Source of the DNA: Epiperipatus broadwayi
Lineage: Eukaryota; Onychophora; Udeonychophora; Euonychophora; Peripatidae
Reading direction: 5' to 3'
Assembly (NCBI GenBank): GCA_028023455.1
Contig: JAQFVV010012422.1
Span: 10,661,806-10,725,805 of the forward strand
Length of the DNA: 64,000 nt
The position numbers were made by a program, and so were the translations under genes. Each line of letters begins with the position of its first letter. Positions within the stretch are counted from its first letter, which is position 1. This document shows, piece after piece, positions 11,700 through 24,150 of this stretch. The notes beneath the pieces were generated by a model. It had not been told where the DNA came from. It searched no databases and worked only from the letters and a program-made list of their open reading frames with translations.

Positions 11700-12260
11700 C
11701 TCCATTACCCAATACCTTTCCACTTTCTCATTCCCCACTCTAATTTACCCATAATCTCTCTATCCCATTTCCACAACATAATTTTCAACTCTATACCTTT
11801 ATATCTAAATCCCCCTTATCTTTTCCCAAACCTACATAAAACCAATAATCACTTTCTGTATATCACTCTTTTCATATTTATTTTCCACAACTTCATTATA
11901 TGTACCCTTTCTGTTTTCAACATTTACATTCAATTCAAATCCTAATATTTTCATCCTTCCTCTAATTTACAATAACACCCATATTTTTCCATTTACATTA
12001 TATTCTTTTACGATCCCGCGCTTTACATAAACTACTTTCCCTATATCATATATTACTCACCCTAATATTCTGTTTTTCTATATATATTTACTCTTTACTC
12101 TCCATACTATTTCTCCATCTCTCAACTCCCTAGTCTTTATTAATAATCTATTCTTTATCCCATTCCTACTACTATACACTCATTCCTCTTATCCAATCAT
12201 CCCATCTTGACAAATATACTGATATAATTCTTATCCAAATCTTTCATATTACCTTTCCAC
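11700..12260 (-). pseudogene. second, tandem copy of the same LINE 3' end
   Basis: It lies immediately upstream (in element terms) of the copy at 10,955-11,660 and follows it base by base: CATTCCCCACTCTAA, ATCTAAATCCCCCTTATC, TACCCTTTCTGTTTTCAA. It has many small deletions that destroy the frame. Two head-to-tail copies of a truncated LINE end could come from local duplication or from two insertions. The deletion-rich decay of only one copy is odd. Confidence 0.7.
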
Positions 12261-14389
12261 CCATCTTTCCCCCTTTCTCCCCACTATTTATTCTTTTATA
12301 TCCAACTGCCATCTATATTTAATAATTGTAAAAAATTTGAAAGAAATCTATTTGATAGAAATATATTAAAAATAGTTTGCAAGATTTGACATGGATTAAT
12401 AAATAGTTTGAAAATTAAATATAAGTAATTAAAAGTCAGGAGTATATATGGACTTGATTGTATCTTATATTGCATCCATTTTCTTTGTCTATCTAAATGG
12501 GAATTGATAATATAATTTAGATATGAATAACACTTTGACAGATTTTCCAGATAGCCAAGAATTTCCAAGAACATTTAGAATATTTTCTTTGATTGGCTAA
12601 AGCCAACTCAATGAATTATCCAACTATTAATTAATATATAGATAGAAACTGAAATAAGAAAAGGAAACCATTAGATCTTCCCTACTTTGTATTTGACTAG
12701 CATAGTCATATTTTTTTCTCTACTATTTCTTTGGGTATAGATTTTGAGAGTCTATTTTATAAATTAACCAAGTTGATTTATTTATTTAATATTATGAATT
12801 TTTACACATCTTAATGATTAACAAAATATCATGCAGGAACTTGTAAAGATTCCATCCAAAAATTATTTATTAGGGCCTAATTTGATGGTCATTAAATATG
12901 TTGTTCATAATCTGTGTTGATCATACCTATATAGATCAGAAGTTGTTAAATTATATTGGTGAAGCAGATGCATGAAATAACCATAGGTAGTCCTGAATCT
13001 GGTGACGAGATTTCAATAGCATCCAAGAAGATCAAATACAGTTGGATTTGGAAAAAAAAAATTATTTAAAAGTTTATAGGAATGTTTTTTATGCCTTAAC
13101 TTTTAGATTGTTTGAAATGATTCTTTATCAACATCCAGATGATGGATTTTGACTTGTTAGGTGATGAAATTACATCCAGAGTTAGTCATGTCTGAACTGC
13201 TTAACAGTATTTTGCACAGTTTTCATAAGGCAATTTCATCTTTTTTATATATATCTTGTAGAGGAATATGTAAAAGAACATGAAATCCCTACAAGGAAGT
13301 AGATTAAAGTGTGAAAGTAATATTTCACATTGCAATATTTAATTGAATATCCTACTTTAGTGTAGATGTTTTTTTCTCCAATTAGGGGAATAATATTCAC
13401 CAGTACAACATATTGAAGAAGCTGTCCACAAAAGATCTCCATTACAACTCAAATAGTATAAGATAGCTTTCTACAAAATATTTTAGATCTCATCTTAGCA
13501 AAATGAGGAGGGTAAGTTAGATAATAGTTCAAAATTACTCCTAAACAGTATGGAATAGGATTATATTTCTGACTATTATTGCAAAAGATTACATTCAGAT
13601 CATGAGATATATGTTGAGAATGCCATCTTTATTGGTTTACAAATAAGACCTGTCTGAGTAAAAGATCTAAACTTTTCATATTCTTATTAAGAGATGTTTT
13701 CCTGAAAATGACCTTGAAAAATTGAGCAATGCCATCAATATAAGTGAAATTTTTGCATTAGAACCGAACCCCAGATAGGAAGGAGGTGGTTCTTTCGTAA
13801 AAAAAATTAATTACTATGATTAAAATTTACTATTGTTCAATTTTTTCTATAAGCAAGCATTTTATCAAGTGAATTAAGTTTGTCTGCATTTGAGAAATTT
13901 AGAGACTTTTAGATCACCTTTTCAAATAAAAATCTGAGGTTAAATCAGTTAAGGTCACACCAGTTTTTAATCTATTTTGAAAACGTTATTTCTCTCTGAC
14001 TTATAAACATAAAACATATTCATAGTAATTTCTCCCTGTCCTAAATACTCGTTTGTGCTGTAGATATGTCACTGCCAACTATTATCATAATTTTTGTTAA
14101 TATGATTTTTTTTTCAAACAGATTGTAGGAAATTGCATAATAATGACATCTGAATAATAAATTTAAGTCATTATTAAATTTGGTTCTAAGACTACCATGG
14201 TTTATGCCAAGATTCTGGAATGGTTTGTGAAATAAAAGTCATTAAAAGAAAACCAGAGTTCACTCTTGATGATTGTGAAAACATGCTACCTTGCCCATAG
14301 TCTTTCTTGATTTTTTAAAAATACACTAAATTTTCATAATCATTCATTTATGAGTAGAAGTAAACTTATTTAAAGAATTACTTGAAATT
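12261..14389. other. non-coding DNA, possibly more decayed LINE
   Basis: No gene was recognised. Some short stretches may continue the decayed LINE at 14,390, but I could not confirm any motif. Confidence 0.4.
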
Positions 14390-15330
14390 CTTTTTTGTTG
14401 TCGTGGATAACAATGATATTTTACGAGCTACCTTTTTTTAAATTCTCTTACTTTTTTATAAATTGGAACAATAGAAGCATTCTTATCATTGCATATATTA
14501 TTAAAAATAGTTTTAATAATGTTGAAGATAAAATATCATTATGTTATTTAAACTTTTCTAAGATTCCCATCAGAGTCTGTAACTTTAAAACCACAAATCT
14601 GTATATCCAAATCTAAATAATTGAACTACTCTACCTCTTAAAAATATCATTACTAACTTATAAAAAGTGTCTTTCACTGATTTAGTAGGCTTATAATGCA
14701 ATTTTTCAGGTCCATATATTTTCAGTACATAAAGAAATCTGATGCATCTCAATTAACAAATTATATCTCTTTTTCTGGTTCAATCCACCAATCACCCTTA
14801 AAATTTTTTACTTTTTGTCCTTAAATCTCTGTACTTTTTATTAAGATCCAAATTTAGTTTAATATTCAAGCAAAAAAAGAATGCTATGTTTTTGTACTGT
14901 AAGAACCTACAATACAATAAGTAAAATTATAGTTAGGAAGATTTAATCAATTCCAAACAACCTCCCAAAATGAATTCCAAGCTTCAGTAAGAACCAATGT
15001 CAAAATCTAAATTAGCAGTCTTAGTGTTATAACAATTGCTAAACTTAGGATAAGTTAAACCACTAAACATCACATGATCACTATTTCTTATGCTTACTCA
15101 TAACTGTTATTAAAACAGGCAAAACTCTCTATACAGTAGTGCCACTCACTGCAAGACTTAGAATTAGTAGCAGTTGCTTCTAAATAATGAACATCAAATT
15201 TCTAATCACTATATTCAGAATATATATTTTTAATGCCTTTATTATTTTAATCTTGGTATATACTTGTCTGTGATTCATTCAACAATCTATATTTATAAGT
15301 TGCCTTGACAACAGTTTAAAATTGTTGATT
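14390..15330 (-). pseudogene. decayed LINE fragment (endonuclease to RT linker)
   Basis: Stretches on this strand align with the LINE remnant at 41,940-44,850: CCAAATTAGC-type, TTCAATCCACCAATCA-type and ATTTTAATCTTGG-type blocks occur in the same order. Minus-strand translation includes an IYGPEKLHYKP-like linker segment. All frames are broken. A foldback fragment (15,058-15,165) interrupts it. Confidence 0.4.
15058..15165 (+). mobile_element. foldback element F1, partial copy
   Basis: It contains the F1 end ACTAAACATCACATGATCAC, the CTTATGCTTACTCATAAC block and CAAAACTCTCTATACAGTAG with GTGCCACTCA. Only one arm is present. It lies inside the LINE fragment, and a short CTTAG is found at both junctions. 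Confidence 0.7.
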
Positions 15331-15629
15331 GTTATTGATATTGAGATTGTCTAAGTGTTGAATGGCTTTTAATAATAATAATATATATATATATATTCTG
15401 TTTTTCTTCCAATTAACAATATAATCCATATTATCTTATTGTTTTGAATGTGAATGCATATTCTTTTACAATGATTTTTTTTGTATAAATAATTATTGTG
15501 TAAAAATTCTATAACAAAAGACTATACATCTTCACAAAGTTATTAACGTTATTTAATAACTTTGGCATTAAAGTAATCTAAAATAAAAATTCCATGTTTT
15601 ACTGATATGGATACTATAACAACATCTAA

Positions 15630-17900
15630 CAAAACAATGTAAGGAAAAAATAAGAAATATACAAAAATTATCCATCACAAAGAATATCTAGAGTTTTGTA
15701 AAATGGTATGAAAATGAGTAATAACATTATGAGAAAATCATATGAAAAAACATTATGAGAAAATAAGACATTTATTTTTTATATAGCACGATGTTTTTTA
15801 TAATCTATAATATTAATAAGCCAATAAGCTAATACACATGCGCTTTGCAGATGTCACTATATAAATGAATACTCCTACTTTTTCAAACACAAGATAAAGT
15901 CTTTAAGAAAATATAGAATGAATCCACCTATATTTTCGACCCAACAGTATATATATGGGCAAATCTGAAGTGTTTGAAATGAAGAGCGTGAAGTTATTAA
16001 TTGATCACTTTAAATTACTTTTTTACATCGTAAATGAATGAATTTAAAGTGATCAATTAATAACTTCACGCTCTTCATTTCAAACACTTCAGATTTGCCC
16101 ATACATATATGGTTGGGTCAAAAATATAGGTGGATTCATTCTATATTTTCTTAAAGACTTTATCTTGTGTTTGAAAAAGTGGGAGTATTCATTTATATAG
16201 TGATATCTGCAAAGCTCATGTGTATTAGCTTATTGGCTTATTAATATTATAGATTATGAGAAAATGTAATTGTGAATTAGCAAAAAAACCTATAGAAAAG
16301 AAAAAAAATTTCAAAAGTGTAAAATATTTTTATATTGAAAGAAAAGTTAATTTTGCAACAAGAAATGATAAAACTATTATTAAAAAGAGAATGAAATCTT
16401 GATATATGTGGAAGAGTTCTATAAAAAAATAGTAAAGAATAAGAAAACAAAATATCGCTTCAGTTATTACAGTTTCTCAATTCCTAGCCTTTTAAATTAA
16501 GAAGTGAGACATACAGTCGAATACATGAAGGATAAATTCCAGGAAATAATGGCATTATAATCGATTTCTTAAAAAAGCAGGTAAATAAATAGAAAAATTA
16601 TTAGCAAAATTATATATTAAATCTCTAAATGATAAAGATGTAGCAAATGATTGGAAGAATTTTAGAGGTAATAGTGATATTTTAAAAAGGTGATAAAGAA
16701 GATATTAGAAATTACATACATATCTTTTATCAGTTCTATGCAAAATCTTTACCAAGGTAATTATAACACATGTATAGTAAAATTTGACTTTTGACCAACT
16801 AATAAAACAAGCTGGATTGAAAAGTGGTTTTAGTGCAGTAGATCTCATACAATTATAGAGAGAAGTTATAGAAAGGTCAGATGAATATGATTTGTTATTA
16901 TGTTTTAGATATGTAGATTATGAAAAGACATTCAACTATATAAGCATTTTTACAATGATTAAAGCATTGTATCATCAAGATATACACCTGGAATATTGTC
17001 ATATTTGGAATAGATCAAAATCTAACGGCAATAAATAGATCATATCGTGATACTAAGAAGATTAATTTAGAGAAGGATGTATGACATTATGATTCATATT
17101 CCCATAACTTTTGCAGTAGTTTTATGATAAATATTTTGTGGATTAAAATGAGAAGCTACAATAGAGATTATTTAAATAATGTTGTTTCTACAAATAATGC
17201 TTCAGGAAATGCTGCAAGAATTATCAAATGAGTGTAAGAAAGTAGGATTAAAAATAAATATTAAAAAAGACTAAAGCAATTAAATGTACAAGAGCTTTTT
17301 TCAGCAGCAGAAGATAAAGATTGATAACCATGAATTAAAAAACATGAACAAGTACAAATACCTTTGTCAGATATATCAATATTTATGGAAATATAATGAA
17401 TACAATTAAACTTTGATAAATACTTTTGAAAGAAATAATTTAATATTAAAAGGAAATTTGATTGTGAGTTTGAAGAGAAGGATTTTAAATAGATATGTTT
17501 TACCAATTGTACTTATGGATCTGAAATGTGGATGTTTAACAGAAGAGCAATTCAAAAATTTTGGACCACTCAATGAAATATGAAGAGATGTATGTTATAA
17601 ACTACAAGAGAACAAAAATAAAATAGATAGGTGAGTGAACAAATAGTTATCAATGACATCATTGAAAGAATGAAGAAACTAAAATGGTTGCAATGCTGGG
17701 CATATTGCAAGAAGAGATGGTAAAAGATAGACAATTGGAATCTTAAACTGGATCACAAGAGATTGTAAAAGATCTAGAAAATGATTACATGTCAAATGGA
17801 TAGATGAAATAAAAAAAATTTCTTATGTGGAGAAGAGAGATTAGGCATCAGAGAAATTGAATTAAGCTTGGAGAGACCATGCTTTAAAATGATAATGAGA
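15630..17900 (+). pseudogene. 5'-truncated, decayed RTE LINE copy (split)
   Basis: This copy follows the intact RTE ORF at 25,301-28,261 from about codon 375 to the end. Examples are TTTTGTAAAATGGT near 15,695, CAAGCTGGATT near 16,809, TAGATTATGAAAA near 16,915, and the end GGAGAGACCATGC near 17,872. Frameshifts and stops are frequent, so it cannot make protein. It is split by a hairpin element (15,765-16,252), so the LINE inserted first and the hairpin later. Confidence 0.85.
15765..16252. mobile_element. large hairpin element, family F2, copy 2, with 13-bp target duplication
   Basis: Two near-identical arms of about 217 bp (about 15,800-16,016 and 16,041-16,257) flank a 24-bp loop. The inner arm sequence TTGATCACTTTAAATT / AATTTAAAGTGATCAA is exact. 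The element interrupts an RTE remnant, and ATTATGAGAAAAT occurs on both sides (15,752-15,764 and 16,253-16,265), consistent with a 13-bp target duplication. One further left copy at 15,726 makes the exact left border uncertain. There is no ORF. Confidence 0.85.
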
Positions 17901-17929
17901 AGAATTCAAGAAGTTATCCATTTTACATT

Positions 17930-18440
17930 AGGACAAGAGTATGAAAGTCTGTGTCCCCTCTAATTACATCTAAAGTTCAGTATATATATTATACTTATAG
18001 TCAAATATTGCAGATTCAGCCTGAATTCTTACCAATTCTTCTTCAGTATACTTAAATGGATATATTAAGATCCTATATATGAGGGTCAGAGTTACTTAAA
18101 GTCAACATGGATATAACCACAACATTGGCAACAACAAGCACTTTGAGAATTTTATTATCAGATTTTCAATAATATGGATGGCTGAAAAGTTGAAGGGTGA
18201 AGAAAATTGAAACCCGTCCATTAAAGTTTAAAGATTTTTTATCTTAATATAAACTGAGCACTCATTATACATGTGAATGAGAGATAACGATCCGAACCAA
18301 CTTATGAGTGCTGGTTCAGCATGAAATGAATATATTGGAGATCATTTATCTTTTTCACATGTATGTAATCATATATCAGATGGACTGGATAATTGAAGAG
18401 AGTTTGAAAGTCTGTGTTCAAATCCCTTCTAATTATATCT
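17930..18440 (+). mobile_element. SINE-like dispersed repeat, copy C
   Basis: The part from 18,040 to 18,440 aligns with 33,895-34,295: AAATGGATA, TATATGAGGGTCAGAG, TATGGATGGCTGAA, CCGTCCATTAAAG, GAGTGCTGGTTCAGCATG and GTTCAAATCCC. The tail at 18,405-18,470 is repeated in altered form just before the element (17,935-18,000), either a duplicated tail or a tandem remnant. The GTTCAAATCCC end resembles a polymerase III B box. Confidence 0.6.
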
Positions 18441-18567
18441 AAAGTTTAGTATCTACAATAAACTTGTAGTCATATAATAAAGGCAATAAAATACTGCAAT
18501 AATTATGAAGGAGTATCATCGCTATTACCCCGGAAAAAATATTTCAAAAGATTTTAATTAATAAATA

Positions 18568-18716
18568 ATTACCAGAGATTCGTATGTGATTTTTGAGCAT
18601 CGCCAGGAGGTGAGCCCACAACCGTCTGTAACCAACTACTTGCTTGCAAGGTGGCTGCGATGACCTCTCAGCTAAAACACTTGACGATTACCAGAGATTT
18701 GTATGTGATTTTTGAG
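18568..18716 (-). mobile_element. tRNA-like insert between 30-bp direct repeats
   Basis: The 30-bp direct repeats at 18,568-18,597 and 18,687-18,716 differ at one base. Between them is an 89-bp insert that on the minus strand looks tRNA-derived: A-box-like TTTAGCTGAGAGGTCATCGC, a CTTGCAAGCAAG arm and a T-arm-like GGTTGTGGGCTCACC. The outermost bases CGTCA and TGGCG can pair like an acceptor stem (one G-T pair). This fits a retroposed tRNA-like RNA with its target duplication. The isotype is uncertain (Leu/Ser-like). Confidence 0.6.
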
Positions 18717-18764
18717 AACTAAGAAGCGCTTATATATGGTTTTTGTTGCTAGGCAAAGACAAGA

Positions 18765-19020
18765 CAAGTATAGAAAAGATTCAATTTATATATTAATTTG
18801 GACAAGGTATTTAACTTAGTTAATTATGTTGAAATAAATCAGTTTACTGAATTATTTTTTTTATTATACAACTTCTTATATGACAGAATGATAGGAAAAG
18901 ATAGCAATGGTGTTGGAAAATCTGAAACACTTAAAATTAAAACTGGTGTTAAACAATGATGTGAACCAGCCAGGACCAGTCTCAGAAAGACAGCAACATA
19001 TTTTGCTAACCCTTTTTACT
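18765..19020 (+). pseudogene. possible reverse-transcriptase fragment
   Basis: The translation contains a LDKVFNLVNY-like stretch (compare the D-x-x-K-A-F-D motif of RTs). It is followed by RMIGKDSNGVG and KIKTGVKQ, in the order seen upstream of the G-V-x-Q-G block of LINE reverse transcriptases. The frame then ends. It is too short to assign a family. Confidence 0.35.
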
Positions 19021-21799
19021 CTAGGCTTCAACATATCTGATTATAAACTGTAATTTGAGAATTTATAAGTTAATAAAAATGATCGTAAGCTATATTTTTA
19101 AGGAAAGGAGACAAAAGAAAATAATATATTATTATTATTATTATTAATAATTTAATTGTAAGCAGTCAGTTTTGTTTCTGAATATCCTCTTTTTTTCCAA
19201 TTTTTAATTGCAACATTCTGTATCTGATTGGTTTTTTTCTTTTTATTAGACATATTGAAATGTTACAATTATTTTTAAAGCTAAATCCTAATAACCAATC
19301 AAAATAAAAAAGTATTATTAACAATCACTGTGCTATTATATTTATGTATCAAGACTATATTATCTCATTACATTTGGTCAGGTTTCTGGGCTTCGATTTT
19401 TGAAGCAAAAAATATACAAATACACAGTTTTGCAAATATATTTGTCAGAAAATATTTTTCAATAGTATTAAAAAATATACATATACAAAGTTACATAATA
19501 GATATTTGAGAAAAACATAACATCAACAGTAAAAGTACACTTGAAGATTATTTCAGACCAGCTTTTAACCTCAAGTCAAGGACAACTTACTACTAAAAAT
19601 AGAATCAAAAATAACTAAAGATAGGTGTTCTGCTATTGTCTAATATTAATAATGCCTGTGATTATAATTGCAACATAATGTTACATTGTTTTAAAGAATT
19701 ATGATTTTTTTAAGAAAATACACAATACAATGAAATTTTACTGAATAAAAATTTAACCAATGACATCTTGAAGTTTGGTATCAATAGAAACATTTTTTTT
19801 TTTTGTATGATTTATTTTTCTTATATTTTAAGCCAATTTTGCTTCTTTAAAAACTTGTGATCCCATGCAAATGCATAAATTTGCACAATTGACAGGATGA
19901 CTTTAGAACCAGATCCATCTATATTTGATGTGAGAAGTTTTTGAAACAGTTAACTCTATAAAACAGATATCAAAACATAACATAGATTGATAATCAAATT
20001 TCTAATTTAAAGTAATTAAAAACAAAAAATAAAAATTTAAAAAAGATGGACTTCTAGATTTACAATAAGATTGTGTTATTAATTGCCAATTCAAAAGATT
20101 ATCTGTTTTTAATGTTTTAAATGATTTTCTAATCAATATTCAAAAATTTCTTCATGTCCTTTTTCAGTCAGAGATGAAAAAACATCTCAAATTTTAACTT
20201 GGATAAATGGTCACATTGGAATTATGAATAAATTTAAATATCTCTGCAAGTTTTTAAATAAAAACTTGAATTTAGATGATGAAGAAAATTCTAGTATGTT
20301 GGTGCTAAATTTAACAAATCACTGGATATATTTCATCACAGTAATGTAGCTATCATACCGAAATTAGTTGTTAAGATAACTGTTATTTAGCCCTGTTTAC
20401 TGTACAAAAATGAGATGGATCTTTATCAGTATTATATAAAGACATAGAAAAAATTCCATTAAAGGACGCTTGATAAGTCTTTAAAATATAATGGCATTAA
20501 CTAATTGGATGTGTAGCTATTAAATTTACTTTTGTAACGACACATTTTTATCGGATTAGGTAAGTGAAATGAATGAATGATAATATATTTCTTTAAAAGG
20601 TGCTTTACAATGAATTGGACATAATTTTTGCGAGGAAGACAGATCCTCATTAATACTGCAAAAAAATAAATTAAAGACATTATAAAAAAAACAATGCTGA
20701 TTATTTTCATTAGGAAATAATGATTGAAAGTAAAATACAATGGACAACAACATTCAGGTAAGGTGATAATGAAATCTTCCAAAAAGGTCAAGTCAGTGCA
20801 GAAAAAAATAAAAGTAACATCACAAAGATGTCAAATAAACAGCTAAAGGATCAAGTTTGACATATGTCAATGTATTTATGGTTCACAGATTGAATTATAC
20901 AGCCAACATGAGATCCATCTTTCCATTTTTTGATTTTCTATCTTTTTTGTAGTAAGAATATTCAATCTTGTTTACAAATGTTTAATAACAATGATAACAT
21001 TGTTTGGTCAAAATATTGTTATTATTTATTAACTTCACCTCTTCAGTTAAAGAAATTAATGTAGATGCATTCATCTATAGGCTCTGACACCATATCATTA
21101 TCTTAAACCATAGAGCTAATATTATTTATACTTTTAATTGAAGGATAAACGTTTTCAATTAGATATTATTATAGCTGTTACTTTAACTGACTGTAGTAAC
21201 CCTCCTCTTTTTTTTTCAATTAACTTACTTTGCTCATTTACCAACTGACTGATGATGCAGTCTTGATTTATTCTCTATCTAATGTTAATTAAGTATACAT
21301 TTCATGGCCAAAGTTGAGTAATTATCTATAGAACAGCTACTTAGAGGAAAATATTCAGCTTCTGTAAAGAATCTCACTTGATGTCAATTTGATTCCCAGA
21401 TCATAGATCATTGTAAGTGGATGTGTTACATTTATACTGTGAGACTCTCTCAACTTTGTTCATATAGAACTATATTTAAATCATTTTATTAATTATAAAT
21501 AATAACATAGCTTAAATCATGGCACATCTATATCATATAAATATTATAAATATATTTTATATCATTGTTATGCAAAAAATTGGATCCTGTACATTAACCA
21601 AAACTTTCTCCTGGCCTTTCTGACCACTGCTTTAATTTTCTATTCTTCACTACAGAAATATTATTAATTAAGTGGATAATTTCTAGCCTAATAAATGACT
21701 AATAAAATTATTAATATACTTTCATCAAGTGATTTGCATCAAAGTTGTGTTGGTATGCATGACACGTCAATTAAATTGTAGTAATTGGCTATCTATATA
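19021..21799. other. AT-rich non-coding DNA
   Basis: No gene was recognised. A short ATT microsatellite lies at 19,130-19,147. Minus-strand open frames at 20,501-20,791 have no recognised features. Confidence 0.5.
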
Positions 21800-22160
21800 T
21801 ACAGAACAATAATAAAGATATGTAAGAGATTATGATCTGGGCCAAATGATGATTGCTGGTTCAGCATGGAATGTGCATCTTGGGGGATCATACATTTTTT
21901 CACAGGTTTTGGTCATATGTTTATAATTACAACCCTTAAGCATCACATGATCACTATCTCTTATACTAGCACATGATTGTTTATAAACAAGGCAAAACTC
22001 TCCATACAGTAGTGCCACCCTGATTACTCTGGTTGGCACTACTGTATCGAGAGTTTTGCCTTATTTAATTACAATCCTTCATAAAGTATTAAAAGTGATA
22101 AAAACCAACCCCTACCTTGTGTGAGAGTGGTGTAGTGAAAATTACACTACAGAAATATTA
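21800..22160 (+). mobile_element. SINE-like dispersed repeat, copy B (interrupted)
   Basis: It aligns with copy A (1,630-1,831): TGTAAGAGATTATGATCTGG, GCTGGTTCAGCATGGAATG, and the shared end CTACAGAAATATTAT. A 129-bp foldback insert at 21,938-22,066 splits it. Confidence 0.7.
21938..22066. mobile_element. foldback element F1, minimal copy with 13-bp target duplication
   Basis: It starts with the F1-type end AAGCATCACATGATCACTAT. Arms GGCAAAACTCTCCATACAGT and ACTGTATCGAGAGTTTTGCC surround only about 40 bp. It is flanked by AATTACAACCCTT (21,925-21,937) and AATTACAATCCTT (22,067-22,079). Copy A of the host SINE shows the uninterrupted sequence, so this is a clean insertion event. It is the shortest F1 member here, essentially two arms. 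Confidence 0.85.
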
Positions 22161-22752
22161 TCAAGTGGATAACTACTATTAGATTCTTTTAGATCATCAA
22201 TTATATTTTCATCTATTTCTCCACGTTTTTTTTTTATTTTCCATGACCTCGTCCAACAAAACTTTATAATTTCTTTGCCTTTAAGCAAAGTTCACTTCCG
22301 TTTTAAAATCTCTTTTCATTTTTTCTTTTTATCATTATAAATGTTATTTTCTAAATCTTTGTTTTTCTAATTCACAGCTCAAGAGGTTTTACTCCTTCCA
22401 TCTTATAATTCTTCAAGACTCTTCTTTAAATATTTCTAATTCTGAGGTATTAAAATTTATAAATAACACACAGACACGCACACGTATTTAATTTTTCATA
22501 AGTTTAATTCACATCCATACCTTATTTTTAATTATGCGTCAGTATTAATATTCAATAATGATTAATCATTAAGAAACTGAAATCATATAAAATAATTTAA
22601 CATTTCTTTTCTTATAAGGTTATAACAAATTAAATCATTTAATAAAAATAAATATGTACAATAGGATAAATCTTTACAAATCTTATTTCCTGCATTCTTC
22701 CTGTTAATCAAAACTTCCTATAATAAAATACACTTGTGCCGATTGTTTTACA
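22161..22752. other. upstream region of the signal-peptide exon
   Basis: This is AT-rich DNA with no recognised transposon. Any promoter or 5' UTR of the gene starting at 22,753 should lie here. A TATA-like stretch is listed separately. Confidence 0.4.
22719..22730 (+). promoter_or_regulatory. TATA-like element before the signal-peptide exon
   Basis: TATAATAAAATA lies only about 23 bases before the ATG at 22,753, which is close for a TATA box with a normal 5' UTR. In DNA this AT-rich it may be chance. Confidence 0.2.
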
Positions 22753-22837
22753 ATGGGAAAGTTGATAATATTGTTGGTCTTTTGTTTAATGGCGTTTGTT
22801 GACACTCAACCAGATGTACCGCTGCCGGGATCAAGTG
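22753..22837 (+). CDS. first coding exon of a secreted protein (signal peptide)
   Basis: The 85-bp open segment starts with ATG in a CAATGG context and encodes a textbook signal peptide. It has an M-G-K start, a hydrophobic core of about 12 residues (LIILLVFCLMAF), and a polar region VDTQPDVPLPGSS in which cleavage is likely around residues 18-19. It ends at a good donor, GTG/GTAAAT, leaving a phase-1 intron, the usual phase after a signal-peptide exon. I do not recognise the mature product. The terminal exon at 48,746-48,999 starts in the matching phase and is the best visible partner, but exons in between cannot be excluded. An RTE LINE has inserted about 520 bp into the intron. Confidence 0.6.
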
Positions 22838-23345
22838 GTAAATATTACTTATTATTAAAGACAATTTTTAAATATCGTGTCTGTATTTAATGAATACCGA
22901 CAATTAACTTATGCTAAATTTACTTAGAAAACGATGATGAATTAAATTTTTTAAAAAAGGAAAACGTTTTGTTTTTGATAGGTAACATACTTATATAATA
23001 TGTCCTGCCTACAAACTAGTGCACAAATTCAATTTTAGTTATCAAAAAGTTAATTGAAATATTGATTCATTAATCACTTTTAAGAATTAATTTTTGGTGA
23101 AAAATTATTTTCATATATTCAAAAAGTGTAATATTATAATGGTAAGATTAGAAACATTTCGAGGCAAACTAACATTAATTTAAAAAATGAGATATAGCGA
23201 ATTAGTATTTGGTACATGTTATTTCATTTGCAAAAAAAAAAAAAAGTATAAAGTTCTTTTCCACTAAATTCAATCAACAAATATACACTTTCCTTTTTTT
23301 TCTTTCAAAAACTTTTTTTTTCTTCATCGCCATATATATGTATTT
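22838..23345. other. intron start, AT-rich
   Basis: Intronic DNA between the donor at 22,838 and the LINE target site. No further exon was seen. Confidence 0.4.
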
Positions 23346-23452
23346 ACTTGTTTAAGGCTGCAGAAAGGAGTTTTGCTATTAACTGAAAGGAGACCCTTTG
23401 ATTCCTCTTGGAGGCCTTAAAGAAACCGAGCAGGATAAATTCCTAATGTCCA

Positions 23453-24123
23453 TGTAGTGTTTGTAAAAATGGCAGAAATTTTTGTGCACTCCAGAAAAAC
23501 TAGAATTTATTCGTAAGGCTGTTTTTAGATCGCGCTCTGATAGCTGAGGAATTTAATTAGTGCATTGACGTAATGGTGATCGACAATTCCTAGCAAAATT
23601 TGCTAATTACAAATGTTTCTAGATAAGAGGCGTTACTCTATTGGTCAGTGCATTGATTGAGATCGTTGCAGTTTGTCAGAGAGCGAATAGAAGACGGTGT
23701 AACATCTAGCAGGAATGAGAGGACAACTCCAGTAGAGAGCAGTCACGCAGTAGTGAGTAGCGAGCAGTATTGGAGAGACGTCTGTTTAACATCAGAAAAG
23801 ATATCTCGTGTCAGTGCTGGCGGTAAATGACTAGCACACCCAGTGAAAATGTAGTTCACGGGTGTAGCTGAAAGACACCGCAGCAGAGAAGAGCATTAGT
23901 TGCAAGAAGAGCATTAGTTGCAAGAAGAGCATTAGTTGCAAGAAGAGCATTAGTTGCAGAGAAGGGCATTAGTTGTGGAGAGAAACATTCATTGCAGAGC
24001 AAGGCATTTGTTGGAGAGCTTCTTTAAGAAAGAACAGCGTGAGAATTGTATAACGTTATTTGCTGACCGCACAGTATGACTTGCAGTTATAACCTTGGCA
24101 CAGTCATAAGTGCGGATATTACA
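23453..24123 (+). repeat. 5' LTR of the TRIM (671 bp)
   Basis: Starts TG, ends CA. It contains a minisatellite of the 18-bp unit GAAGAGCATTAGTTGCAA at about 23,887-23,960, with one unit more than the 3' LTR. Confidence 0.95.
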
Positions 24124-24124
24124 A

Positions 24125-24150
24125 TGGCGCAGTCGCATTTGAACCTGGGA
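24125..24150 (+). promoter_or_regulatory. primer-binding site (tRNA-Ser type)
   Basis: It begins one base after the 5' LTR with TGGCGCAGTCG, complementary to the ...CGACTGCGCCA 3' end of invertebrate tRNA-Ser, followed by ATTTGAACC, which resembles the T-loop part of the complement. A short deletion relative to a full tRNA-Ser complement separates the two blocks. The site overlaps an ATG that opens a 48-codon arginine-rich frame (24,124-24,270), which may be incidental. Confidence 0.7.
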
